Shown piece after piece: positions 53,908 through 62,417 of a stretch of 64,000 nt of DNA. Position 1 is the first letter of the stretch; every line of letters starts with the position of its first letter. The position numbers were made by a program, and so were the translations under genes. The stretch spans positions 186,001-250,000 of the forward strand of contig UWYS01000013.1 of NCBI GenBank assembly GCA_900291925.1, given 5' to 3'. Below the pieces are notes generated by a model. That model ran no database searches, was not told the DNA's origin, and worked only from the letters and a program-made list of their open reading frames with translations. This DNA comes from Thecaphora thlaspeos (Eukaryota; Basidiomycota; Ustilaginomycetes; Urocystidales; Glomosporiaceae).

Positions 53908-53914
53908 TATATAG
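53908..53914 (+). promoter_or_regulatory. TATA box of the secreted hydrolase gene
   Basis: TATATAG lies 119 bp before the start codon at 54033 and is followed by a pyrimidine-rich leader. It is the only well-placed TATA box noticed in the window, which suggests an inducible or strongly expressed gene. Confidence 0.6.
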
Positions 53915-54032
53915 AGGGTGAAGGAGGCGATCAGCCCCCTCTTGCCGAATCATCGTCCCATCCGATCCTCCCTGCCCTCCTCCTTCCATCGCTCCCTGCG
54001 CCAAGCCATCCTCCTCCCGACACTCGCCCAAC

Positions 54033-55238
54033 ATGATGCTCAACGTCCTTTCCCTCGCCCTCTCCGCTCTCGGGCTTGCTTCGGCTGCCTCAATCTCAAT
54101 TGAGCCTCGCGCCGACAACTCATCCTCGTCCACGGGGCTTTACGGTCTCTCCAACGCCCATTGCTCCGAGCTGGACCTCAAGATCTCGATCAACGCGTCC
54201 AACGTCAAGTTCACCGATGTCGTCCAGAAGTACAGCAACACGAGCTACGCGACTGGCCAGATGACCGAGTTCGCTACCGCCCAGTCCAACTACACAGCTG
54301 AGCACCTCAAGGGCGACAAGGTGCCGAACAACCGCACCTACAACATCCACGGATACTACTGCAAGCCCAAGAGGGGCGCCAAGGACGGAAGCGCGCTCAT
54401 CAACCTCGTCCACGGTATCGGCTTCGACGCTTCCTACTGGGACTTTACCCGTGCTCCGGAGTACAGCTTCGTCAAGCATGCGGCGTCGTATGGTTACTCG
54501 ACCTTCCGCTACGACAGGCTGGGAACGGGCAAGTCCGAGACGCCGAGCAACGGTTTCGACGAGACGCAGGCTCCCACCGAGGTGGCCATCCTCGCCGAGG
54601 TGCTGCGACAGCTGCGTGATACCACCAACGTCGGCGGCGTCAAGCACGCCAAGGTCGTCGGCGTGGGACACTCGTCCGGCTCCGTCCAGACGCAGGCCAT
54701 CACCGCTACGGCACCCCAGCTGCTCGATGCTGCCATCCTGACGGGATACACTACCAACACCACCAACCTGCCTGGATACCTGAACGCGGCCAGCTACTCT
54801 GTCGCCGCCGACGTCCTTCCGCAGCTTGCGAAGAAGCCGCGCGTCTGGCTCGCCACCGGCTCGGAAGCCTCGGACATCCGTGCCTTCTTCTACCCTCCCT
54901 ACTACTCGCCCAAGGCCTTCCGGCTCGCCCGCTCCACCGAACAGCCCGTCACGCTCGGATCGCTGTTCACCATCGGCTCGGTCGGCGGACCGGCTCCCGA
55001 CTTCAACAAGCCCATCCAGGTCGTCAACGGTGCCAAGGACTTCATCTTCTGCACCTCCAACTGCTGGGCCGGACCGAACGGAACCGACATCCCCTCTGGC
55101 GTTAAGCAGCTCTACCCCGCTGCTACCACGTTTGAGTCGTACATCGCAGAGAATGTCGGTCACGGCATCACGGCGCACTACGCCCAGCCCATGGTGGCCG
55201 AGAAGATCATGGAATTCGTCCAGGCCAACGGCCTTTGA
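54033..55238 (+). CDS. Secreted alpha/beta-hydrolase
   Basis: A single exon encodes 401 residues. A signal peptide is clear (about residues 1-19, MMLNVLSLALSALGLASAA). Seven or more Asn-X-Ser/Thr sites suggest N-glycosylation. The alpha/beta-hydrolase fold shows an oxyanion region (LVHGIGFDASYWDF), a nucleophile elbow GHSSGS near residue 214, a likely acid in NGAKDF near 336 and a catalytic His in NVGHGIT near 376. It resembles fungal extracellular hydrolases or esterases of unknown substrate. Codons are almost all GC-ending and a TATA box stands upstream, both consistent with high expression. No membrane span or GPI signal is seen at the C-terminus. The ester or peptide it acts on cannot be inferred. 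Confidence 0.88.
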   Translation: MMLNVLSLALSALGLASAASISIEPRADNSSSSTGLYGLSNAHCSELDLKISINASNVKFTDVVQKYSNTSYATGQMTEFATAQSNYTAEHLKGDKVPNNRTYNIHGYYCKPKRGAKDGSALINLVHGIGFDASYWDFTRAPEYSFVKHAASYGYSTFRYDRLGTGKSETPSNGFDETQAPTEVAILAEVLRQLRDTTNVGGVKHAKVVGVGHSSGSVQTQAITATAPQLLDAAILTGYTTNTTNLPGYLNAASYSVAADVLPQLAKKPRVWLATGSEASDIRAFFYPPYYSPKAFRLARSTEQPVTLGSLFTIGSVGGPAPDFNKPIQVVNGAKDFIFCTSNCWAGPNGTDIPSGVKQLYPAATTFESYIAENVGHGITAHYAQPMVAEKIMEFVQANGL

Positions 55239-56947
55239 GCGGTCTCTCTTTGCTTTTCGCCCCGCCGTTACGTCGAGCTCCTCGCTCTGCTATCCGTCCG
55301 GCCGTAGCGTATAATTCCTCGCCCTGCTTTCTTTCCAGCCGTAGCGTCGGACCCCTCGCTCTGCTTTCCACTTCGTCTTCTTTCTTTCCGTTATACCAAC
55401 GCCCTTGCACCTTTGACCCCCGCCTCGCCTTGCCTCTCCAGATATCCTAGACGCTTGTAAAGATATCCTTGAGCTTTCGAAAGGCAAACAAAGCAATTGA
55501 TCCGCTGTACGGTTCGACAGGCTCGTTGCTGGTGATGGCGACCGGCAGGTAAGCGGGAGGTCAAGGCTATCCGCTGTACAGTAGAGGTTTGTCACGTCCC
55601 TTCAACCTCCTCTCGGGCGTGACTTCGTCTCCCTTTTCGACGTCTTCGACGTCTGCGTGATCGAGATAAGCAGCGCCTTCAGAGAGTGTCGCCCCTGTAA
55701 AGCAGGCACTAGGTTTTCCGCCAACTGACTAGAAGCCTTTATTGAGGTTCGAGACGTTTGCGCATCATGGCAGCGTGCAAAGCGTGGCGACATCGTCGGC
55801 TCCGGCGAAGTCGAGTTCCGCTTTGCGCAGTCACAAAGAAAACATCGGGTCCATAAGGGACAACGTATCGGGGGAGATAACGCCCGCCCGATTCGCGCTT
55901 GCAACCCGACAGTCGCGAGCGCTCCAAGCGGAGATCTAGCGCATCTCCTTTTCCGCCCGCGAGAAAGCCGGGCTGGCGGGGTTCCGGGCAGTTGGCTGGA
56001 AAGGTTGTTCGTGTTGCGGAGTCTGGTACCGTTGCGGGTTGTGTCGTCTGTCGAAGCCAGCGAACGTCGAGAGGGCAGTCAAGGCTGGCTGGCCCGACCG
56101 CCAGGCTGATACACTTACATATTATTTTGGTTGTTGAAGGGACGACGAGCAGCATGGTAGCGAGGGCCCCACGTCCGGGCGGACCGAGCGAAGCGGCGTG
56201 GCACACACGCACACACACGCACGCACGGGCAAACTTGCCTCGTTTTCTCGACGGTGGCGACCTTCAGGGTTCTCTGCGTCTGGCATGAGACGTCGCTGCC
56301 ACGCCCGCTCGCTCGTTCCGCTTCGTCGGCCTTGTGAGCGCCGTTACAAAAGACAGTTGTGGGTCGCTGCCATCACAGCATATGTACAGTAGAGCAGCAG
56401 AGTAGCAGCAGTAGTAGTAGTTGGCGGTAGAGACGCTGTGGGAAGCCGTTCGGTCGTGCTCCGTCGCCTGGTCGGACGTAAGGCGGTGCCGCCAAGAGGC
56501 TACGGCGGAAGGCGGTGGGGTCTACTTAGCCCTTGAACGGGACGGGCCGTTTCCGTTGGACCGCGGCTGGGCCGTGGCAGGGCCGAGCTCCAAGGAAAGC
56601 GCAAGGAAAACAAAACCCTAAAGTCCATGCCTGCTGCACGCAGCGCAGAGGCGAGCAGAGGCGAGTCTGTTTCAAAGTCGGAGGGTTTGTATTCCAAGGA
56701 GGGTGAGACTTAACTAAGTGCGTGACTAGGTGCAACAGACTTGCAAATGCTCCACCGCTGCCTGGAGTTTGTCACGGCGCCAGAGGCATCAGAGCACGAC
56801 CACACGCACCCTGACTCTGAGATGAAGCGGCGGCCCACGGGTCCATCCGCGCGTCCGCCCGCCCACCATCAGAGTGAGCGTTAGATTTTCGCATCGCATC
56901 GCATCACCGGCCACCCTGCCCTTTTGCGCCGTCCCTGCACCTTGTCA

Positions 56948-56983
56948 TGCCCTGCCCTGCCCTGCCCTGCCTTGCCTTGCCTT
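56948..56983 (+). repeat. Pentanucleotide microsatellite (CCCTG/CCTTG units)
   Basis: About seven tandem pentamers, first CCCTG and then CCTTG, lie upstream of the large Ser-rich gene. Confidence 0.9.
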
Positions 56984-57255
56984 AGATGCCCTGGCCTGCC
57001 GGGCGGCCTACTCTGTGCTCATACGACAGAATGCCCGGCGTCGCCTGCCTGCCGTATTCCGCCCGAGGAAATGAGAATAATAGCGAGGCCGCCATTGGCC
57101 GCACCCTTCGTCCATTTGCCACCGCACAACCCACCGCCCACCGCCCACCGCCCACCAGCCGCCGCTCGAGCCCACTCCACGTACGTATCTCCGCTTCCGT
57201 ACTCCGCCTCTCTCTCCCGTCGCTCCTCATCGCTGGGAGGCCTACCAAGCTGCAA

Positions 57256-57265
57256 TACCACCACC

Positions 57266-57299
<34 letters not shown>

Positions 57300-57303
57300 T
57301 CAC
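57256..57303 (+). repeat. Trinucleotide microsatellite (CCA then TCA units)
   Basis: About nine CCA units are followed by about seven TCA units in the presumed upstream region of the Ser-rich gene. Confidence 0.92.
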
Positions 57304-57396
57304 ATCTCTAACCCCTCCACTATCCGTTATCGTCACACCACAGCTCCAGCGCACCGCATCACATCGCTTCGCCTCGAATCAACACACCGCCGACAC

Positions 57397-57424
57397 ACGA
57401 CACGACACGACACGACACGACACG
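57397..57424 (+). repeat. Pentanucleotide microsatellite (ACGAC units)
   Basis: Five to six perfect ACGAC units lie about 460 bp upstream of the preferred start of the Ser-rich gene. Confidence 0.9.
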
Positions 57425-57885
57425 CTATCCCCTCCGATTCACGGCGGGGCACACGTCGCCCCAGGCCCCCGACCTAAGCTGAGCCAGCACCAGCATCAAC
57501 GTATTCCTCCTGCGACGCACGCTCTGGCCGCCTGCCTGCAGCAGCACCCTTCACACGCGGCCAACACGCTGCCTTTGTCCCCTTCACCCTTCAACATCCA
57601 CCACCATCACCGCCACCGCCTACTGACATCCAGGCATACCCTCTAGCCCATATCGAGTCATTCTTCAGACCCGCGATCAATCCAGCCAGCCAGCCATCCA
57701 GCAGCACCCGTCATACACCGGCTTGTCCGCAGTGCAGCGCAGCGCCCTGCCGCTCCACTGTGCCGCCTTTGCGCTCCGGTCCCATGCGCTAGACCTTCTC
57801 TCACCTGCACATGCCACATCCAGGCCATCTGCAGGCCATATCACTTTCTCTCGCTGCCGCTACGCTCGCTCTGGCGCTCTGCAAC

Positions 57886-60800
57886 ATGGATGCTCCACCA
57901 GCATCCTCCAAGCCGCCCGCCATCCCGACCGACTCGCGCGGACGTCGCGGCCCATCGACCGTCTCGACAACCTCGGCTCCTTACCTGCATACAGCTGCTC
58001 CGTCGGGCAGCGACATCGAAACGCCCCCTCTCCTGGCCGACTTTGCGGCCGGCTACACCACTCCATACGGCTCCATCCCGCCTCCCACCTACTCGCGCAA
58101 GGGCAAGGCTCGCGCCACTGAGATAGCGCTCTCTTGCGACGAGTGCGACGCCGCCGCCCTCACCTATCGCTCCCAACAGGCAGACGAGGACGAGAGCCTC
58201 TCGCTCTCCTTTGCCCGCACCAGGAGAGCCTCGCATGCCCGAGCGAAGAGCATCGGTGGAGCCTCTTCGGACGGCTTCGACAGCTGCCTCTCGGATGGCA
58301 CCCCCGGATACCGTCCCAGCACGCCTCGGCGCATCGCCGACGAACAAGAGATACGGCGTCGGATATTGCGCGAGTCACGAACAGGCGCTTCAGACGCTCC
58401 CTCCTCTTCGCGATCATCTCGGGACGCTGGTCAGGCTGCTTCCGCCAACGACGCCGTCCGATGCCCTTCGCTCGTACAGAAGCGCTCCAGAAAGGCCAGG
58501 TCGGGCCTATCGCGCTCAGCCATGGTAGGGCCTTTGTCGCTGAGGGCCGGCGGCGCTTCCCAGGCATCCACCGGCACCGCCGCACAGTACGGCAGGCTGC
58601 TCGGCCACTCGATCCTGGCGTCTGCCTCAATCTCGGTGCCCGAAAAGTCGTCGCTGGCCGCCACCTGCGCTGCCCTGCCGTCGCTGTACAAAGCCAGCCG
58701 GGGTCGGAGCGCCAACGTCAGCCCCAGCCGACGCTGGGATCGCAGGAGCGCCAGCGCCAGCATCCTTAGCAGGAGCAAAGAGGCCAGCGATCCCGAGGCA
58801 TTGAGGCGGCGGCAGGCTCGCATCGCCAGCAAAGCGTCGCCCGAAGCCCACCGCTCGTCTGCGTCGTCGACGACCACGCCGACCAGGAGCAGAGAGACGT
58901 CGCAGGAGGGCGCTCTGTTCCCATCGGACGACGAAGACGATGCCGACCTGCTGACGAATTTGTCAGCCGCCTCGGACGGCGACGACGACGAGTTCGGCCC
59001 CGTCGGACTCGCGCCGAAATGCGGGCGCTCGCGTAGGTGGTCAAGCGTCGAACGCGACCGCCGAAGAGGGATGCGGATCCTGATGTCGCCGAGCAACGAC
59101 GCTGACGAGGAGCGGAGCGAATTCAGAGGCCTTTCGTCGGCTGCGGCTGCGCGAGGTAGGGGAAGGCGGTCGATCAGGCCCTCTTCAGTCAGCAGCGAGC
59201 TGACCGTCACCAGTGAATGCCCCTCGGAGCTCGGCGCGAGCGCCTCGAGCTGCAGCAGCTCGAGTGACATCGCCGGCGAAACGCGACGGGCCATGGAGGC
59301 GCTCGCAATGGCGATCCCCATCGGACCTAGATCGACGCCGAGGAGCCTGCGCAGCCCCGGCGGTGCCTTTTCGTTTCCCCATGGCAGCGGATCAGCCTCG
59401 ATCGAGACCAGCGCACCATCGCTCTCGTCGTCGGCGCTGTCAAACTCGCTGGTGCAGCAGAGCCCTCCCCCCGCCCCTCACACCACGATCAAGCCGATCA
59501 TTCCCGTCCCGGTGCTGTCTGGATCCGATCCGTTGCTCGGCATCACGATGAACAGCATCGAGGACATGATCGAAGTCGACCAGGTCGAATTCTGCAGGGA
59601 GGACTCGGCGTCCGAGACAGAGCAGCGCTCTACCTCGACCTCGACCGCCGCCAAGCGGACCAGGAAGCTTTCGTGGATTATCGGCGACCTCAACGGAGAC
59701 GATGACGAAGAGAAGCCCACCTTGAGCACACTGGATGCATCACCTCCGCCGCAGCAGCAGCCTCCATCGTCGTCGCAGTCGTACCAGGCGAGGCTGGCCG
59801 GCCAGTTCCGCCTGTGGAGGCGCGGTCAGGATGACGGCCGACAGCGGCAGGCGTCGACTGGCAGCGACGATGGCACGGAAGCGGCTGCTGCTGCGTCGTA
59901 CGGCCTGCTTTCCAACAGTTGGCGAAGCCTCGCGCGCCTGCCCAACCTCATTCTGCTGCCTGGCTTGGCCGCCAGGCAGGCTCGCGATGCGGCAGCATTG
60001 GCGGCAGCGTCGCCTGCCTCGCAGCAGAATGTTGCCTCTGGCGCAGTGGATCAGGCAGGGACAATGGCCGATCTGGCCAGCATTTTTCGCCACGCCAGCT
60101 GTCAAGGTCCGCTTAGCGAAGAGGATGTCGAGGCGAGGCGCCAGGCCGCCCTCCGCATGGGTCGGCCGCCTAGCCCCTCGCCGAGCCCTTCGCCGCCAGC
60201 GTCGCTGAGCTGCTCGCGGCAGAGCAGCAGCGAAAGCGTCGTCGGCATCTCGCACCGCCGCTCGTCGAGCCAACCTTCACCCTTCTCCGCCGCCGCCACC
60301 GCTGCGATCAGCAAGAAAGGGCGCGGCGTGGCCACGCCAATTGAGGGCGACCACGACCCGTCGGCGTACGTGTCCGGCCTTGGCCAGCCCATCGACCCGG
60401 ACACGGAGCTTGCGTCGGTCGTCCACCTGCAGACGTTCAGGAGCCGCAGCCGTAGCCGCTCGGTCGCCCCGCGATCGACCGATGTGGTCGAAGCCGGACG
60501 TCGTCGCAACGAGCAGAAGCAGACGGAAGCCGGTGAGACGCCAAAGTCGGCGCCTGCAGACGTTGAGAAGCACGCCGTAACAGGCAAGGGTGCGAACGTC
60601 GATGCCTCTACCTCGTCGGAGCGTCCCAGCCACCGCAGGGAGGCGCAGGAGCTGAGCGTCGTCATTCCGACCTTTCACTGCGACTCGCTCGACGATGGCG
60701 CGCGGCCGACCGACATTGCCTCTGCGCCGACGTCGCCGACTTATCATCGCCGGAAGGAAGGCGTTAGGGTGGCGTCCGACTCGAGCTCGGGCTCGGGCTC

Positions 60801-61890
60801 GAGCGTGAGGCAGAGCGAAGAGGATGAAGACGGCTTCCGCCGCTTCCAGAGCCGGCGCCAACGCAGGAGATCCTCTGGACCCCGCTCGACGCGACCCAGG
60901 GCTGAGTCGCTGGTCCCGCGCGACTTTTCAGCCTTTGCGATCGATGAAGTGTCGGAGCGCGAGACGGAGGAAGGCGATGCCGAGGGACAAAGTGCGAGCA
61001 GGGAAGCGAGCCGCGGCGACGACGATGGCGATGCGTCGTCGTCGGACTCGGAGCGGATGGCTCGGGCATCGTCGAGCCGTGCGCGTTCGCGCGGCAGGCA
61101 GGGACGTAGCAGCGGACGCGGGCGAGACTGCGGCGGGCGCGACACTTCGCCCCCGCGGATCGGCAAGCGGCAGTGTGCAGTCGGGCTGTTTGGCGGCGGC
61201 GTCTCATCGCGTCGCCGCGACGGCGCCAAGTCGCCCTCGACGTCGTACGGCCACAGTGCGGCGATCCGATCGGTGCGCAGCTCGCCGGACCTCACCTACG
61301 CCGCAGCGGCTGCACGGTTTCCTGCTTCCTCCTCGTCCACCGACTCGGACGAAGAGACGTCCGACGGCGTCTCGCCTCCTCGCGGTTCGCGCGGTCGACG
61401 CGGAGCAGTGAAAGTGGTATCCTCGAGCGTCGGGCAGACGGTCACATGTTCGAAAGCGTTGACGATGAACAATCGACTTCATCGTGGACCTTCCTACCCT
61501 CCACGGGCCGGGGACGGATGTGGTGCGACAGCTCCATCCGCCGCAGCTGCAGACAACACCAACGCCGGTCCATCAGGGCACGGTGCAGTGTTCGCCTCGC
61601 CCCCCACTCCAGCCTCCACGCAGATCAGGTTGAGATTGTTGAGCAACAGTTCGCACCTGCTCATGCTGAGTTTGGAGTTGGAGATGATCAAGAAACACAA
61701 AATCTCCGGCCCGCTCAGACCAAGGTGGGGAAAACATCGAGCGAACGACTTCGTCCCCCTTCCCAACAGACGAGAGGGCGACAGGCTCGGCGCACCCTTG
61801 ACGCTCAGCGGAGAAGAGGGGTCGAAACGCGACGTCGTCGTGGGTAGTAGGTTGAAGTATAGCTGGGCTCCTTGTTCTTCCTATGTTTAG
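57886..61890 (+). CDS. Large Ser/Arg-rich protein of unknown function
   Basis: A single exon encodes about 1334 residues with no domain I recognise. It is dominated by Ser, Arg, Asp and Ala, with many SR, SP and acidic patches, and is probably disordered. Islands of more ordered sequence stand out: TRKLSWIIGDLNGDDDE near residue 590, a hydrophobic LARLPNLILLPGLAARQ stretch near 680, and a C-terminal block near 1250-1300 (SNSSHLLMLSLELEMIKK, then LRPRWGK). ATG 57886 has an A at -3 and G at +4. An in-frame ATG at 57811 would add 25 residues that resemble a signal peptide but has poor context. The multitude of SP/RS sites suggests phosphoregulation. Cellular role is unknown. Confidence 0.75.
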   Translation: MDAPPASSKPPAIPTDSRGRRGPSTVSTTSAPYLHTAAPSGSDIETPPLLADFAAGYTTPYGSIPPPTYSRKGKARATEIALSCDECDAAALTYRSQQADEDESLSLSFARTRRASHARAKSIGGASSDGFDSCLSDGTPGYRPSTPRRIADEQEIRRRILRESRTGASDAPSSSRSSRDAGQAASANDAVRCPSLVQKRSRKARSGLSRSAMVGPLSLRAGGASQASTGTAAQYGRLLGHSILASASISVPEKSSLAATCAALPSLYKASRGRSANVSPSRRWDRRSASASILSRSKEASDPEALRRRQARIASKASPEAHRSSASSTTTPTRSRETSQEGALFPSDDEDDADLLTNLSAASDGDDDEFGPVGLAPKCGRSRRWSSVERDRRRGMRILMSPSNDADEERSEFRGLSSAAAARGRGRRSIRPSSVSSELTVTSECPSELGASASSCSSSSDIAGETRRAMEALAMAIPIGPRSTPRSLRSPGGAFSFPHGSGSASIETSAPSLSSSALSNSLVQQSPPPAPHTTIKPIIPVPVLSGSDPLLGITMNSIEDMIEVDQVEFCREDSASETEQRSTSTSTAAKRTRKLSWIIGDLNGDDDEEKPTLSTLDASPPPQQQPPSSSQSYQARLAGQFRLWRRGQDDGRQRQASTGSDDGTEAAAAASYGLLSNSWRSLARLPNLILLPGLAARQARDAAALAAASPASQQNVASGAVDQAGTMADLASIFRHASCQGPLSEEDVEARRQAALRMGRPPSPSPSPSPPASLSCSRQSSSESVVGISHRRSSSQPSPFSAAATAAISKKGRGVATPIEGDHDPSAYVSGLGQPIDPDTELASVVHLQTFRSRSRSRSVAPRSTDVVEAGRRRNEQKQTEAGETPKSAPADVEKHAVTGKGANVDASTSSERPSHRREAQELSVVIPTFHCDSLDDGARPTDIASAPTSPTYHRRKEGVRVASDSSSGSGSSVRQSEEDEDGFRRFQSRRQRRRSSGPRSTRPRAESLVPRDFSAFAIDEVSERETEEGDAEGQSASREASRGDDDGDASSSDSERMARASSSRARSRGRQGRSSGRGRDCGGRDTSPPRIGKRQCAVGLFGGGVSSRRRDGAKSPSTSYGHSAAIRSVRSSPDLTYAAAAARFPASSSSTDSDEETSDGVSPPRGSRGRRGAVKVVSSSVGQTVTCSKALTMNNRLHRGPSYPPRAGDGCGATAPSAAAADNTNAGPSGHGAVFASPPTPASTQIRLRLLSNSSHLLMLSLELEMIKKHKISGPLRPRWGKHRANDFVPLPNRREGDRLGAPLTLSGEEGSKRDVVVGSRLKYSWAPCSSYV

Positions 61891-61952
61891 ACGGTGACGG
61901 TAACGTTTTGCTGTGGTAGTACGTAACGTCCATGCGATTCCTTTGACTTCCT

Positions 61953-62003
61953 CAACTCTCTCGCTCTCTCTCTCTCTCTCTCGCTCTCTCTCTCTCTCTC
62001 CCC
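61953..62003 (+). repeat. CT dinucleotide tract
   Basis: About twenty CT units with two CG interruptions lie shortly after the stop codon of the Ser-rich gene. Confidence 0.9.
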
Positions 62004-62341
62004 TCATATGTACATCCAATTTCAACATGCCCAACTCCCCCCGCTTTCCCGCACTTATTTCGTATATCTATTACATCTGCTCTCGACACGTTACACCATT
62101 TTGCTTGTCATGTACAATACCCTCTGATCTTAGATATTTGCACACTCTACACTGTCAATTTTGCGTCGCTTGCTTTCTCAGATGGGTGTGGATTACATCG
62201 AAGACGTCGGAGAGAAGACGCCTTCGACGGGCAAGAGTCGTCTTTCGAATCAAAAATGACTCTCAGAAGTGAAGTCACAAACTCAACGTCAGTCGCATTG
62301 CTTCCTGTCCGTTATCATTCCTCAAATGCTCGTCTATCCAT

Positions 62342-62363
62342 TTATATATATATATGTGTGTGT
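62342..62363 (+). repeat. TA/TG dinucleotide tract
   Basis: Six TA units followed by five TG units lie in the convergent intergenic region just past the ABC transporter stop codon. Confidence 0.9.
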
Positions 62364-62417
62364 ACAAGGGTTCTGACAGTGTCATGATGATGAGCCGAAT
62401 CAAAGGGTTAGGGTTAC

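Larger units (their letters stand above)
51872..54032. other. 2.2 kb intergenic region upstream of the secreted hydrolase
   Basis: No supportable gene was found. It contains a long CT tract (52588-52663), an ACAT tract (52793-52814), two copies of the TACTGTA/TACAGTA motif (near 52784 and 52892) and, at the right end, a TATA box for the hydrolase gene. Open frames here lack domain signatures and good codon use. Confidence 0.5.
55239..57885. other. 2.6 kb intergenic and leader region with clustered microsatellites
   Basis: No supportable gene was found. The left part is the 3' flank of the hydrolase gene. TACAGTA motifs lie near 55576 and 56395. Between 56.94 and 57.43 kb there are four different short tandem repeats within 480 bp. 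The last kilobase is cytosine-rich on the plus strand and is probably leader or promoter for the Ser-rich gene. Confidence 0.5.
61891..62417. other. Convergent 3' intergenic region
   Basis: The 527-bp spacer between the Ser-rich gene (+) and the ABC transporter gene (-) is AT-richer than its flanks. It holds a CT tract (about 61953-62003) and a TA/TG tract (62342-62363). Two adjacent TTAGGG-like units occur near 62406. Confidence 0.6.

Noticed and set aside
55495..55530. GGTTCGA segment resembling a tRNA T-loop
   Set aside because: No matching acceptor, D or anticodon stem could be built around it.
62403..62414. TTAGGG-like telomeric units
   Set aside because: Only about two units are present between two ordinary genes, so chance is more likely than an interstitial telomere.
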